Assembly (NCBI GenBank): GCA_905202125.1
Contig: CAJKQX010000004.1
Span: 3,322 to 67,321, forward strand
Direction: 5' to 3'
DNA: 64,000 nucleotides
Source of the DNA: an uncultured Prevotella sp.
GTDB taxonomy: Bacteria; Bacteroidota; Bacteroidia; Bacteroidales; Bacteroidaceae
In this document: positions 24,058 to 32,315 of the stretch, piece after piece
Layout of the letters: every line of letters starts with the position of its first letter
How positions within the stretch are numbered: the stretch's first letter is position 1
Made by a program: the position numbers and the translations under genes
The notes under the pieces: model-generated
What the model was told of the DNA's origin: nothing
What the model saw: the letters and a program-made list of their open reading frames with translations, nothing else
Database searches by the model: none

Positions 24058-26001
24058 ATGATTTCAGTAGAAGGATTAAGAGTAGAATTCAGTATCAAAC
24101 CGCTGTTTAGCGATGCCGGTTTTGTCATCAACGACCACGACAGGATAGCATTGGTAGGAAAGAACGGCGCAGGAAAGTCAACTCTGTTGAAGATTCTCTC
24201 AGGGATACAACATCCGACAAGCGGTATCGTATCCATCCCAACGGAAACAACGATTGGTTATCTGCCACAGGTGATGATTCTACAAGACAACACTACTGTG
24301 AGAGAAGAGGCACTTAAGGCATTCGCCGAGCACACGAGGCTCAAGGAAGAGATAGACTTGTTGAACAAGAAACTGGCTGAACGTACCGACTACGAAAGTG
24401 ACGAATACATCGCCCTTGTAGAGAAATTCACCCAGGAACATGACCGCTACCAGATGCTCGGCGGTAGCAATTATGAGGCAGAAATAGAAAGAACGCTCAC
24501 CGGTTTGGGCTTCAAGCGTGAAGATCTGGAGCGCCCCACATCCGAGTTCAGTGGAGGATGGCGCATGCGAATAGAGTTGGCCAAGATTCTGTTGCGCAAA
24601 CCGGACGTGTTGTTGCTTGATGAGCCAACCAACCATCTCGACATTGAGAGCATACAATGGCTGGAACGATTTATCCAACAGAGTGCCAAAGCGGTGGTAC
24701 TTGTCAGCCATGACCGTGCATTTATCAATAATGTAACCAATCGAACACTGGAGATATCGTGTGGCAAAATCATCGATTATAAGGTGAAATATGACGAATA
24801 TGTCAAGCTGCGCGCCGAACGCCGCGAACAACAACTCAGAGCATACGAGAACCAACAGAAGGAAATAGCCGACATCAAGGACTTTATAGAGCGATTCAGA
24901 TACAAAGCCACGAAGGCCGTGCAGGTGCAAAGTCGCATCAAACAACTTGAGAAGATTGTGCCCATAGAGATAGACGAGGTGGACAAATCGGTCATGCACC
25001 TAAAGTTTCCGCCATGTCAACGTAGCGGCGATTATCCGATAATATGTGATAATGTGGGAAAAGCGTACGGCGAACATAAAGTGTTCGAGGATGTGACGCT
25101 CACCATCAAGCGCGGTGAGAAGGTTGCTTTCGTAGGAAAAAACGGCGAAGGAAAATCCACACTCGTGAAATGTATAATGAACGAGATTCCATTTACGGGC
25201 AATCTGAAGATAGGACACAATGTGGAGATAGGATATTTCGCCCAAAATCAGGCGCAGCTGTTGGACGAGAATCTCAGTGTCTTTGACACAATAGACAATG
25301 TAGCCAAAGGCGACATACGCCTGAAAATCAAGAATATATTGGGAGCATTCATGTTTGGCGGTGAGGCCTCGGAAAAGAAGGTGAAGGTGCTCAGCGGTGG
25401 CGAACGCAGTCGTCTGGCAATGATCAAACTGTTGTTGGAACCGATGAATCTGCTCATTCTCGATGAGCCGACCAACCATCTCGACATGATGTCGAAGGAT
25501 GTTTTGAAAGATGCAATCAAGGCTTATGACGGCACAGCCATAATCGTAAGCCACGACCGAGAGTTTCTTGACGGACTGGTAACTAAAGTTTACGAATTTG
25601 CGGACGGCCGGGTGATCGAACATCTCGGAGGCATATACGACTATCTGCGCAGTCACAACGCACAGTCGATTGACTCCATTTACTCGCAAAAGACAGAGGC
25701 CGGCAAAGCCAATACTAACGACACGCAGCCAGAATCATCGGCCAAACAGAGTTACGAAGAGCGCAAAGAGTTTCAGAAAAGAATACGCAAGATAGAGAAG
25801 TCAATAAAAGAATCTGAATCCAAAATAGAGAAACTCGAGGCCAGAATAAGTGAGCTCAACATCTTGTTGAGCACTCCCGAGAAAGCCTCCGATATGACTT
25901 TGGTAAACGAATACACATCCATCAAGCAGGAACTCGACAAGGAAGAAGACAATTGGACACAATTGTCTGAGGATTTGGAAGAGTTGAATATGCAACAATA
26001 A
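24058..26001 (+). CDS. ABC-F family ATPase with C-terminal coiled coil (Uup/YdiF-like)
   Basis: 647 residues from the ATG at 24058, fixed by the promoter. Two ABC cassettes without membrane segments: Walker A GKNGAGKST (about 37) and GKNGEGKST (about 360), signature SGGWRMR and SGGERSRLAM, Walker B VLLLDEPTNHLD and LLILDEPTNHLD, with the ABC-F linker between them. The last 80 residues are a Lys/Glu coiled coil as in Uup/YdiF. ABC-F proteins act on the ribosome at the E site. I see no reason to call it an antibiotic resistance factor. Confidence 0.9.
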   Translation: MISVEGLRVEFSIKPLFSDAGFVINDHDRIALVGKNGAGKSTLLKILSGIQHPTSGIVSIPTETTIGYLPQVMILQDNTTVREEALKAFAEHTRLKEEIDLLNKKLAERTDYESDEYIALVEKFTQEHDRYQMLGGSNYEAEIERTLTGLGFKREDLERPTSEFSGGWRMRIELAKILLRKPDVLLLDEPTNHLDIESIQWLERFIQQSAKAVVLVSHDRAFINNVTNRTLEISCGKIIDYKVKYDEYVKLRAERREQQLRAYENQQKEIADIKDFIERFRYKATKAVQVQSRIKQLEKIVPIEIDEVDKSVMHLKFPPCQRSGDYPIICDNVGKAYGEHKVFEDVTLTIKRGEKVAFVGKNGEGKSTLVKCIMNEIPFTGNLKIGHNVEIGYFAQNQAQLLDENLSVFDTIDNVAKGDIRLKIKNILGAFMFGGEASEKKVKVLSGGERSRLAMIKLLLEPMNLLILDEPTNHLDMMSKDVLKDAIKAYDGTAIIVSHDREFLDGLVTKVYEFADGRVIEHLGGIYDYLRSHNAQSIDSIYSQKTEAGKANTNDTQPESSAKQSYEERKEFQKRIRKIEKSIKESESKIEKLEARISELNILLSTPEKASDMTLVNEYTSIKQELDKEEDNWTQLSEDLEELNMQQ

Positions 26002-26040
26002 ACACACATACAACGACATAAACACAAAAAAACATATACA

Positions 26041-28080
26041 ATGAAAATGAAAAATTTTATTCCGGTTATGTTTCTTGCGGCCATGCCTCTGACTGGCGCG
26101 GCTCAGCAACAACTCAAATCGGGCATCAATCTTGCCGATTTGGACCAGACCGTAAACCCCGGTGAGGATTTCTATCAGTTTGCTTGCGGCGGATGGATGA
26201 AAAACAATCCGCTGCCCGGAGCCTATTCCCGATTCGGAAGTTTCGACATGTTGGCACAGGACAACAACAAACGAATAAACTCCATACTGAGCGAACTGCT
26301 GGAAAAAGAGTATCCCAAAGGCACCACCGAACAGAAACTCAGCGATTTCTACAAACTTGCAATGGACTCCGTACGCCGCAATAAGGAGGGCGTAAAACCA
26401 GTTATGCCTCTGATAAAGGAGATAGAGAAAGCTAAAAACACAGCCGCTCTGCATAATATACAATTGAAATACGCACATTTCGGCTATGGCATACCTATGG
26501 GAATAGGTTTCGGAGCTGACGAGAAAAACTCGACAATGAACATCTTGAACGTAAATCAGGGTGGACTCACCCTCGGACAAAAGGAATATTATCTTGACAA
26601 TGACGAGGCCACGACAGCCATACGTGAGGCATACAAAAAGCATATTGTGCGTATGTTCAAACTGTTCGGATTCAGCGAGAAGAGCGCTCAAGCCAAGATG
26701 AAAAACATCTTGAAGATAGAATCGGCTTTGGCCAAAGTGTCTAAATCGCGCTCCGAACTGAGAGATGTGGCAGCCAACTACAACAAAATGACCATCAGCC
26801 AGTTTGAAAGCAAGTATCCTCAGATTGGTCTCACCAAATTTCTCAATGCCGAAGGCGTGGCAACCAAACATTTTGAGGAGCTCGTTGTGGGTCAACCCTC
26901 ATTCGTGAAAGGCGCAAACGACATTATAGCGTCGATGAGCAAAGAGGAGCTGTGCGCTTATATGCAGTGGGACGTCATCATTTCGGCTTCGAGCTATCTC
27001 AGTGATGATGTGATTGCGGCAAATTTCGATTTCTTTGGCAAAACAATGTCTGGCCGTAAGGAAGATTATCCCAGATGGAAACGCGCCACAAACCAGGTGG
27101 AAAGTCAGATGGGCGAGGCTCTTGGCAAGATGTACGTGGAGCGTTATTTCCCAAAAGCAGCCAAAGACCGTATGGAGGGACTTGTACGTAATCTCCAGAT
27201 CTCTCTCGGACAACGCATCAAAGAACAGGATTGGATGAGCGAAGCCACCAAACAGGCGGCTCTGGACAAGCTGAATTCATTCTATGTGAAGATAGGATAC
27301 CCCAACGAATGGAAAGACATATCGGGACTGAACATAGACCCGAAACTGTCTTACTATGAGAATGTGCAGAACTGTCGCGTGTTCTGGGACAAATGGGACA
27401 TCGATTACAGAGCGGGCAAACCGGTGGACAAGAACGAATGGTTCATGACACCGCAGACTGTCAACGCCTACTACAATCCAACGACCAACGAGATTTGTTT
27501 CCCAGCCGGCATCCTGCAAGTTCCCTTCTTCGATATGTCTGCCGACGACGCTTTCAACTATGGAGCAATCGGTGTGGTAATCGGACACGAGATGACTCAC
27601 GGATTTGATGACCAGGGACGCAACTATGACAAGAATGGAAACATGGTGGACTGGTGGACAGCCGATGATGCGAAAAACTTCACGGAGAAGGCTAATATGT
27701 TTGCCAATTATTTCTCTCAAATCAAAGTACTGCCCGACCTTAACGCCAACGGCTCCCTGACATTAGGCGAAAACCTGGCCGACCACGGCGGTCTGATGGT
27801 TTCATTCAATGCGTTCAAGAATGCAACAGCTGCCAACCCGCTGCCCACAATCGACGGTTTCACACCCGAGCAACGCTTTTTCTTGGCCTACGCCGGTGTC
27901 TGGGCAGGTAACATCACAGAACAAGAAATACGAAACCGCACAAAGAGTGACCCCCACTCTCTCGGCAAATGGCGCGTAGACGGTGCTCTGCCACATGTTC
28001 AGGCCTGGTACGATGCGTTCAACATCAAACCTTCAGACAAATTATACTTGAACAATGAACAGCGTCTGCAACTTTGGTAA
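26041..28080 (+). CDS. Exported M13-family zinc metallopeptidase (PepO/neprilysin type)
   Basis: 679 residues. A signal peptide covers about 1-21 (ends TGAAQ). The N-terminal M13 domain spans about 40-430; the peptidase domain has HEMTH (zinc ligands and Glu, about 516) in VIGHEMTHGFDDQG, and the third ligand in ENLADHGG about 60 residues later. The C-terminus RLQLW resembles the CxxW end of the family. It cleaves oligopeptides outside the inner membrane. The gene follows the ABC-F gene by 39 bases and ends before a strong terminator. Confidence 0.93.
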   Translation: MKMKNFIPVMFLAAMPLTGAAQQQLKSGINLADLDQTVNPGEDFYQFACGGWMKNNPLPGAYSRFGSFDMLAQDNNKRINSILSELLEKEYPKGTTEQKLSDFYKLAMDSVRRNKEGVKPVMPLIKEIEKAKNTAALHNIQLKYAHFGYGIPMGIGFGADEKNSTMNILNVNQGGLTLGQKEYYLDNDEATTAIREAYKKHIVRMFKLFGFSEKSAQAKMKNILKIESALAKVSKSRSELRDVAANYNKMTISQFESKYPQIGLTKFLNAEGVATKHFEELVVGQPSFVKGANDIIASMSKEELCAYMQWDVIISASSYLSDDVIAANFDFFGKTMSGRKEDYPRWKRATNQVESQMGEALGKMYVERYFPKAAKDRMEGLVRNLQISLGQRIKEQDWMSEATKQAALDKLNSFYVKIGYPNEWKDISGLNIDPKLSYYENVQNCRVFWDKWDIDYRAGKPVDKNEWFMTPQTVNAYYNPTTNEICFPAGILQVPFFDMSADDAFNYGAIGVVIGHEMTHGFDDQGRNYDKNGNMVDWWTADDAKNFTEKANMFANYFSQIKVLPDLNANGSLTLGENLADHGGLMVSFNAFKNATAANPLPTIDGFTPEQRFFLAYAGVWAGNITEQEIRNRTKSDPHSLGKWRVDGALPHVQAWYDAFNIKPSDKLYLNNEQRLQLW

Positions 28081-28118
28081 TACGTTCGGACAGAAAAGAA
28101 GATATAAACGATGAGTCA

Positions 28119-28167
28119 ATGAACTGTATCTTGAGAAATCAAAATCTCGGATACAGTTCATTTTTAT
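28119..28167 (+). terminator. Rho-independent terminator after the M13 peptidase gene
   Basis: ATGAACTGTATC (28119-28130) pairs perfectly with GATACAGTTCAT (28150-28161); an inner GAGA/TCTC pair tightens the loop, and a T-run follows. The arm is 12 base pairs. Confidence 0.88.
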
Positions 28168-28250
28168 TGGTATGACAGTCACTCCGCTTTGTCGAAAAAT
28201 CATTATTCAGTAGTAGTTCGGCATAATATTTGCATGTACACATATAAACA

Positions 28251-28257
28251 AAGGAGG
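28251..28257 (+). promoter_or_regulatory. Strong Shine-Dalgarno sequence of the DnaJ-like gene
   Basis: AAGGAGG, 7 bases before the ATG at 28265. It is the only consensus-grade ribosome site I noticed in the window; the other genes have AT-rich leaders, as is usual in Bacteroidetes. Confidence 0.75.
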
Positions 28258-28264
28258 AAATATT

Positions 28265-28942
28265 ATGGCATTTGTTGACTATTACAAAATATTGGGCGTG
28301 GACAAGAACATACGGCAAGAGGATGTGCGCGAGGCGTACCGTAAGCGCGCCAAACAGTTTCATCCCGACTTGCACCCGAACGATCCGAAAGCCAAAGCCA
28401 AATTTCAGGCATTAAATGAAGCGTATGATGTGATAAGTGATAAGGAAAAACGTGCCAAATATGATAAGTACGGCGAACAATGGAAAAACATGGACGCATT
28501 CAACAATGCGAACAACAGCGGATATTATCAAAAAGGAGGATTCTCCGGCTTTGATGGTTTCAATTTTGATGGTTTCGGACAAGGCGGTGATTTTTCCGAT
28601 TTCTTTAAAAGCATGTTTGGAAACGGTAGTACGAGAAGGACGACAAAACGTCAATCTCGCGCAAACGCCAACGCAGAAACAGGCATAACCGTATCCATAG
28701 ACTTATACACGGCACTGCTGGGTGGAAACGTGCAGATACAATTGAGCAACGGAGAAAAAATTGCATTGAAGATCAAGCCCGAGACCCAGAACAATACGAA
28801 GGTGCGCCTACGCGGAAAAGGCACTATGAGGACTGACGGCACATACGGCGATCTCATTATTACATATAATGTGGTGCTACCAAAGAATCTGACAGAACAC
28901 CAAAAGAGTCTTTTGAGACAAATGCGTGACGCGATTGGATAA
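28265..28942 (+). CDS. Short DnaJ-like (CbpA-type) co-chaperone
   Basis: 225 residues. The J domain (1-70) has the HPD motif in QFHPDLHPNDPKAK, needed to stimulate DnaK ATPase. A Gly/Phe/Asp-rich linker (about 78-125) follows, then one C-terminal substrate-binding domain ending at 225. No Cys-rich zinc modules are present, so it is CbpA-like, but it is about 80 residues shorter than E. coli CbpA and seems to have one rather than two C-terminal beta domains. It has a strong ribosome site, unlike its neighbours. The full DnaJ is at 50.6 kb. Confidence 0.85.
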   Translation: MAFVDYYKILGVDKNIRQEDVREAYRKRAKQFHPDLHPNDPKAKAKFQALNEAYDVISDKEKRAKYDKYGEQWKNMDAFNNANNSGYYQKGGFSGFDGFNFDGFGQGGDFSDFFKSMFGNGSTRRTTKRQSRANANAETGITVSIDLYTALLGGNVQIQLSNGEKIALKIKPETQNNTKVRLRGKGTMRTDGTYGDLIITYNVVLPKNLTEHQKSLLRQMRDAIG

Positions 28943-28977
28943 GATCAAAACTCTACGTTCTTATTCGCGCGCCAACA

Positions 28978-29514
28978 TTAGTCATTCTCTTCTCTTTCGG
29001 CTGTATGCAAGATTATGCTTGTGGCTCCGATGGTGAACAGTGTGCCGTCTTCTATCACTCTCGATTCACGATTGCCGAGAATATCATTGTCCACAAACGT
29101 ACCTGTGTAGCTCGGACCGTCTTTGAGGATGTATTTCAATCGTTTGTTTTTGTCAAGGCTTACGGTGATACTGCAATGCGTGATGTCCATACTCGGGTCA
29201 TTAGTCTCGATGGGACAATCCACTCCACTGCCCTTCATGTGACGTCCGATAAGGTTGACGCCTAACTTGAGAGGAAGAATCTGTTTGTAATGAAAGACGT
29301 TTTCAATGACAACGATATGTCCATATTCGTTGTCTTCGGCATTCTCTTCGGGCACGTCTTCTTTTTGAACATTATTCAACTTGGAGACACCCATACGTAT
29401 GCCAAACTGTTTGCCACAATATTGGCATTCAAAAACAAGTGATTGACCTTCTTTGTATTTCTTTTCGTCAAATGTGATGAATCTTTCACATTTAGGACAG
29501 CGAACCCTTTTCAT
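28978..29514 (-). CDS. Zinc-ribbon and FHA-domain protein
   Basis: 178 residues. The N-terminus has a zinc-ribbon pair CPKC (7-10) and CQYC (31-34). Residues about 80-170 form an FHA domain: the phosphothreonine-binding core is recognisable in NLIGRHMKG, the later SMDITHCSITVS strand and the GTFVDN turn. FHA domains bind phosphothreonine peptides; no Ser/Thr kinase gene is in the window. It follows the HU/SPOR gene by 12 bases on the same strand. Confidence 0.82.
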   Translation of the reverse strand: MKRVRCPKCERFITFDEKKYKEGQSLVFECQYCGKQFGIRMGVSKLNNVQKEDVPEENAEDNEYGHIVVIENVFHYKQILPLKLGVNLIGRHMKGSGVDCPIETNDPSMDITHCSITVSLDKNKRLKYILKDGPSYTGTFVDNDILGNRESRVIEDGTLFTIGATSIILHTAEREEND

Positions 29515-29526
29515 CTGGATAATTAA

Positions 29527-30621
29527 TTATTCAGTTACAGTGATATTCGTCACCCATGCATCGGCAAACTCAGCATTGTCATTCAGTTTGTTCAACTCAC
29601 GATGAGCGTCTGCCTGAGTGGCAAACCTGCCATATATCACCTTAACAAATTTCTTGTCTTGATATACCCGGGCCTTGTCATAACCTTGCTTATTTAGATT
29701 TGCGACATAAGCCTCGGCATTATTCTTGCTTACCCTACTTGCAAGCACAATTGAATAATAAGTTTCCGGTTTTTCTACTTTTGTATCAGCCGGTGCTACA
29801 TTATCGATATCCACATTGGAGGATTGCTCACATGCCGTATTCTCATTATTCAATCGTTCGGAAATATTCTTAAAATCCGGTTTTCCCAAAGTAATATCCT
29901 TTGGCATCATCTCAAAAAGCATGTTGGTATCGATATTACTCTTTTGTAGTCCGGCAAATCCTTTATCGCCTGTGGTCGAAGGAAAAAGGACTATCAATGC
30001 CAACAATATACATGCCACGGCGAGTTTATGCAACCATGCGATATTGTTATCGGAAGCAGATCTTAAGATTTCAGAAAGTTGAGGAACGGAGTCCTGCTCT
30101 TTGCTATCCGAAGACGAATCATTTTCGACAACATTGCTTGATACATTGTGATTGTCCGAAACCGTATTGTCGGAATTTTTCAATTGTTTGATGTCTGTCT
30201 TATATATAAGATTTGAACTGAAAGAACTGAGTCCATAGAGATCAGGTGTCAATATTCCGGCCTCGCAAGGTTGAAACTCGTAATAGCCATCCGAGCGAAG
30301 TATAATCGAACCCAATCCATAAATCTCATAACAGCCATCGGTTTCCAATTGAGATTTCAACTCCTCCACATTGTCCTCAATACGCGTCAATGCTTCAGGA
30401 TAACTGATATCGTAAGCCTCTATAAATGACTGAACTAACATCGAATCATTCATTTTAAGCTGAGGGTTAAAACCTAATGTACGCTGTGGAGGATAAAACA
30501 TATTGTCGTTCTCATCATAGAACGAATCGACATGGTGGGTCATGAACCCACCAAACTCAGGAACTATGACACAATCATTGTCCAGTAGCAACTTTACAAT
30601 ATGCTTTTCTATTTCAATCAC
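29527..30621 (-). CDS. HU-like/SPOR-domain membrane protein
   Basis: 364 residues from the GTG at 30621. The frame extends up to a TTG at 30657, but that TTG is the promoter -33 element and the -7 box lies between, so it cannot be translated. Residues 1-65 and 66-135 look like the two HU-type domains of the CCDC81/SPOR family. A Ser/Asn-rich linker, one membrane segment (about 196-214) and a C-terminal SPOR domain (288-362) follow. SPOR domains bind denuded septal peptidoglycan, suggesting a cell-division or envelope role. It is cotranscribed with the FHA gene. Confidence 0.82.
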   Translation of the reverse strand: MIEIEKHIVKLLLDNDCVIVPEFGGFMTHHVDSFYDENDNMFYPPQRTLGFNPQLKMNDSMLVQSFIEAYDISYPEALTRIEDNVEELKSQLETDGCYEIYGLGSIILRSDGYYEFQPCEAGILTPDLYGLSSFSSNLIYKTDIKQLKNSDNTVSDNHNVSSNVVENDSSSDSKEQDSVPQLSEILRSASDNNIAWLHKLAVACILLALIVLFPSTTGDKGFAGLQKSNIDTNMLFEMMPKDITLGKPDFKNISERLNNENTACEQSSNVDIDNVAPADTKVEKPETYYSIVLASRVSKNNAEAYVANLNKQGYDKARVYQDKKFVKVIYGRFATQADAHRELNKLNDNAEFADAWVTNITVTE

Positions 30622-30626
30622 GTCTG

Positions 30627-30657
30627 CAAATTTAAATATTTTAAATGGATATTCCAA
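30627..30657 (-). promoter_or_regulatory. Promoter for the HU/SPOR-FHA operon
   Basis: On the minus strand, TTGG (30657-30654), 19 bases, TAAATTTG (30634-30627). The GTG start is only 5 bases after the -7 box, which predicts a leaderless or nearly leaderless mRNA. Confidence 0.6.
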
Positions 30658-30705
30658 CTATTTAGTTCAAAAACTCGAGACGACAGATTAAATAATATTT
30701 AATGC

Positions 30706-30736
30706 TTGGGTATTCGACATAATTGTATTATCTTTG
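30706..30736 (+). promoter_or_regulatory. Promoter for rfbC
   Basis: TTGG (30706-30709), 19 bases, then TATCTTTG (30729-30736). The ATG is 73 bases downstream, so rfbC has a leader of about 65 bases. Confidence 0.55.
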
Positions 30737-30809
30737 CTTTCGAAGAGATTATATCGTATGGACCATAGGTGTCGTATGCGTGTACTAATTAAATATAAAA
30801 TTACTTGAT

Positions 30810-31358
30810 ATGGAATATGTAAAAACCGACATTGAAGGTGTTTGGATTATCGAACCTAAAGTATTCAACGATGCTCGTGGATATTTCTTTGAGGCATGGA
30901 AAAAAGAAGAATTTGAACAGTATGTCGGAAAAGTGGATTTCGTTCAGGACAACGAATCTAAGTCTTCATACGGAGTGCTGCGTGGCCTGCACTATCAGAA
31001 AGCTGAATACTCACAGGCCAAACTGGTGAGAGTAATCAAAGGAAAAGTGTTGGACGTGGCAGTGGACATCCGCAAACAATCCCCCACTTTCGGCAAGCAT
31101 GTAATGGTTGAACTAAGCGAAAGCAACAAACGTCAGCTGTTCATCCCCAGAGGTTTTGCTCACGGCTTTCTCGTACTGAGCGATGAGGCCGTATTCACAT
31201 ATAAGGTGGACAATGTCTACGCTCCGCAACACGAAGCAAGCATAAGATGGGACGATGAGGAGATAAACATCAATTGGCCAATAGCAAAGGCTGATGTGAT
31301 CACAAGTGAGAAAGACTTGAAAGGCAAATCACTGCGCGAAGCAGAATTGTTTGATTAA
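30810..31358 (+). CDS. rfbC: dTDP-4-dehydrorhamnose 3,5-epimerase
   Basis: 182 residues, the usual size. RfbC (RmlC) epimerises dTDP-4-keto-6-deoxyglucose toward dTDP-L-rhamnose. The cupin barrel has FFEAWKKEEF at the N-terminal strand, the catalytic His in RGLHYQKAE, and IPRGFAHGFLVLSDEA as the family signature. The other dTDP-rhamnose genes (rfbA, rfbB, rfbD) are not in this window, so it stands alone here. It is followed by a hairpin and an unrelated lipoprotein gene. Confidence 0.93.
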   Translation: MEYVKTDIEGVWIIEPKVFNDARGYFFEAWKKEEFEQYVGKVDFVQDNESKSSYGVLRGLHYQKAEYSQAKLVRVIKGKVLDVAVDIRKQSPTFGKHVMVELSESNKRQLFIPRGFAHGFLVLSDEAVFTYKVDNVYAPQHEASIRWDDEEININWPIAKADVITSEKDLKGKSLREAELFD

Positions 31359-31391
31359 CACATTATATAAATATATTACCGTTAAGGAAAA

Positions 31392-31446
31392 TGCAAGCGA
31401 CTGTTGTTCCACAGATAAATGATATTGAAACAACAAAGTCGCTGCA
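31392..31446. repeat. Imperfect hairpin between rfbC and the lipoprotein gene
   Basis: GCGACTGTTGTT (31397-31408) pairs with AACAAC (31429-31434) and AGTCGC (31437-31442), with a 2-base bulge and three more outer pairs. No T-run follows, so it may be a leader structure of the next gene or a weak terminator. Confidence 0.45.
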
Positions 31447-31457
31447 ATAATTAGAAT

Positions 31458-32255
31458 ATGAAAGCACATATCTCATTGATGATGTTACTCATCATCACAA
31501 TATTTATAAGTTGTGGAAACAATAGCAAATCCACAACAAATGAAGAAGATCTCGTTGCCAAAAAGGAATTGCAGGGTATTTGGATTAATGAGGATGAAGA
31601 GGATGTGGCATTTCATATCAAAGGAGATACCATCTATTTTCCCGACAAAAACAGCGCTCCGGTTTATTTTCGCATAGAAAAAGATTCGTTTATTATGTTT
31701 GGCATCAATGTGAACAAGTATCCGATAGTAAAACGCACACCGAACATCCTTGAATTCATAAACCAAAATCATGACCATGTCAAACTGATAAAGGGACATG
31801 ACAAGAACTATCTGAAATTGTTCGCTCACAATGACTCTTTGGTCTTAATCAATCAGAACAAGCTGATCAAGAAAGACACTATCGTAAATTTTAATGACAA
31901 AAAATATCATTGTTACATCCAGATAAATCCTACAAGTTACAAAGTGATGAAGAGATCGTATAATGACGATGGCATGGAAGTGGACAATGTATATTATGAC
32001 AACATCATACATCTGAGCATCTTCAATGGCAACAACAAGATATATTCGAGCAATATTGTGAAAAAACAATTCGCTGAACATCTGCCGCAAACATTTATCA
32101 GTCAGGCTGTTTTGAGCGACTTGACTTTTTATGGCACCGATAATGAAGGTATTCATTACTTTGCCGTATTGGGAATACCAGACTCGTCAAGCAAATACAT
32201 GGTTGAGATAATCATATCTTATGACGGAAAATACAAAAGCCGGATAAAGATTTGA
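31458..32255 (+). CDS. Lipoprotein of unknown function
   Basis: 265 residues. The N-terminus is a lipoprotein signal: MKAH, a hydrophobic core (ISLMMLLIITIFI) and the lipobox ISC with the modified Cys at about residue 19. The mature part is a beta-rich domain with short acidic and Asn/Lys-rich strands. It resembles what I remember as the DUF4738 family of Bacteroidetes lipoproteins, which is not secure. No enzyme motif is visible. It may sit in a small unit of exported proteins with the next two genes. Confidence 0.7.
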   Translation: MKAHISLMMLLIITIFISCGNNSKSTTNEEDLVAKKELQGIWINEDEEDVAFHIKGDTIYFPDKNSAPVYFRIEKDSFIMFGINVNKYPIVKRTPNILEFINQNHDHVKLIKGHDKNYLKLFAHNDSLVLINQNKLIKKDTIVNFNDKKYHCYIQINPTSYKVMKRSYNDDGMEVDNVYYDNIIHLSIFNGNNKIYSSNIVKKQFAEHLPQTFISQAVLSDLTFYGTDNEGIHYFAVLGIPDSSSKYMVEIIISYDGKYKSRIKI

Positions 32256-32315
32256 CAATTCTCACCTACAAATATAAAACTTAATTTTCATTCACCTTAT
32301 TATAATTTAATAACT

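Noticed and set aside
24058..26001. ABC-F protein as an antibiotic resistance gene
   Set aside because: It has the layout of the housekeeping Uup/YdiF type with a C-terminal coiled coil. No mobile or resistance context is present.
25801..26895. 364-codon open frame on the minus strand
   Set aside because: It runs antisense through the end of the ABC-F gene and the start of the M13 peptidase gene, both well supported. Its translation has no family pattern.
28263..28499. Small open frames antisense to the DnaJ-like gene
   Set aside because: They depend on the codon pattern of the J domain on the other strand and have no start site or family pattern.
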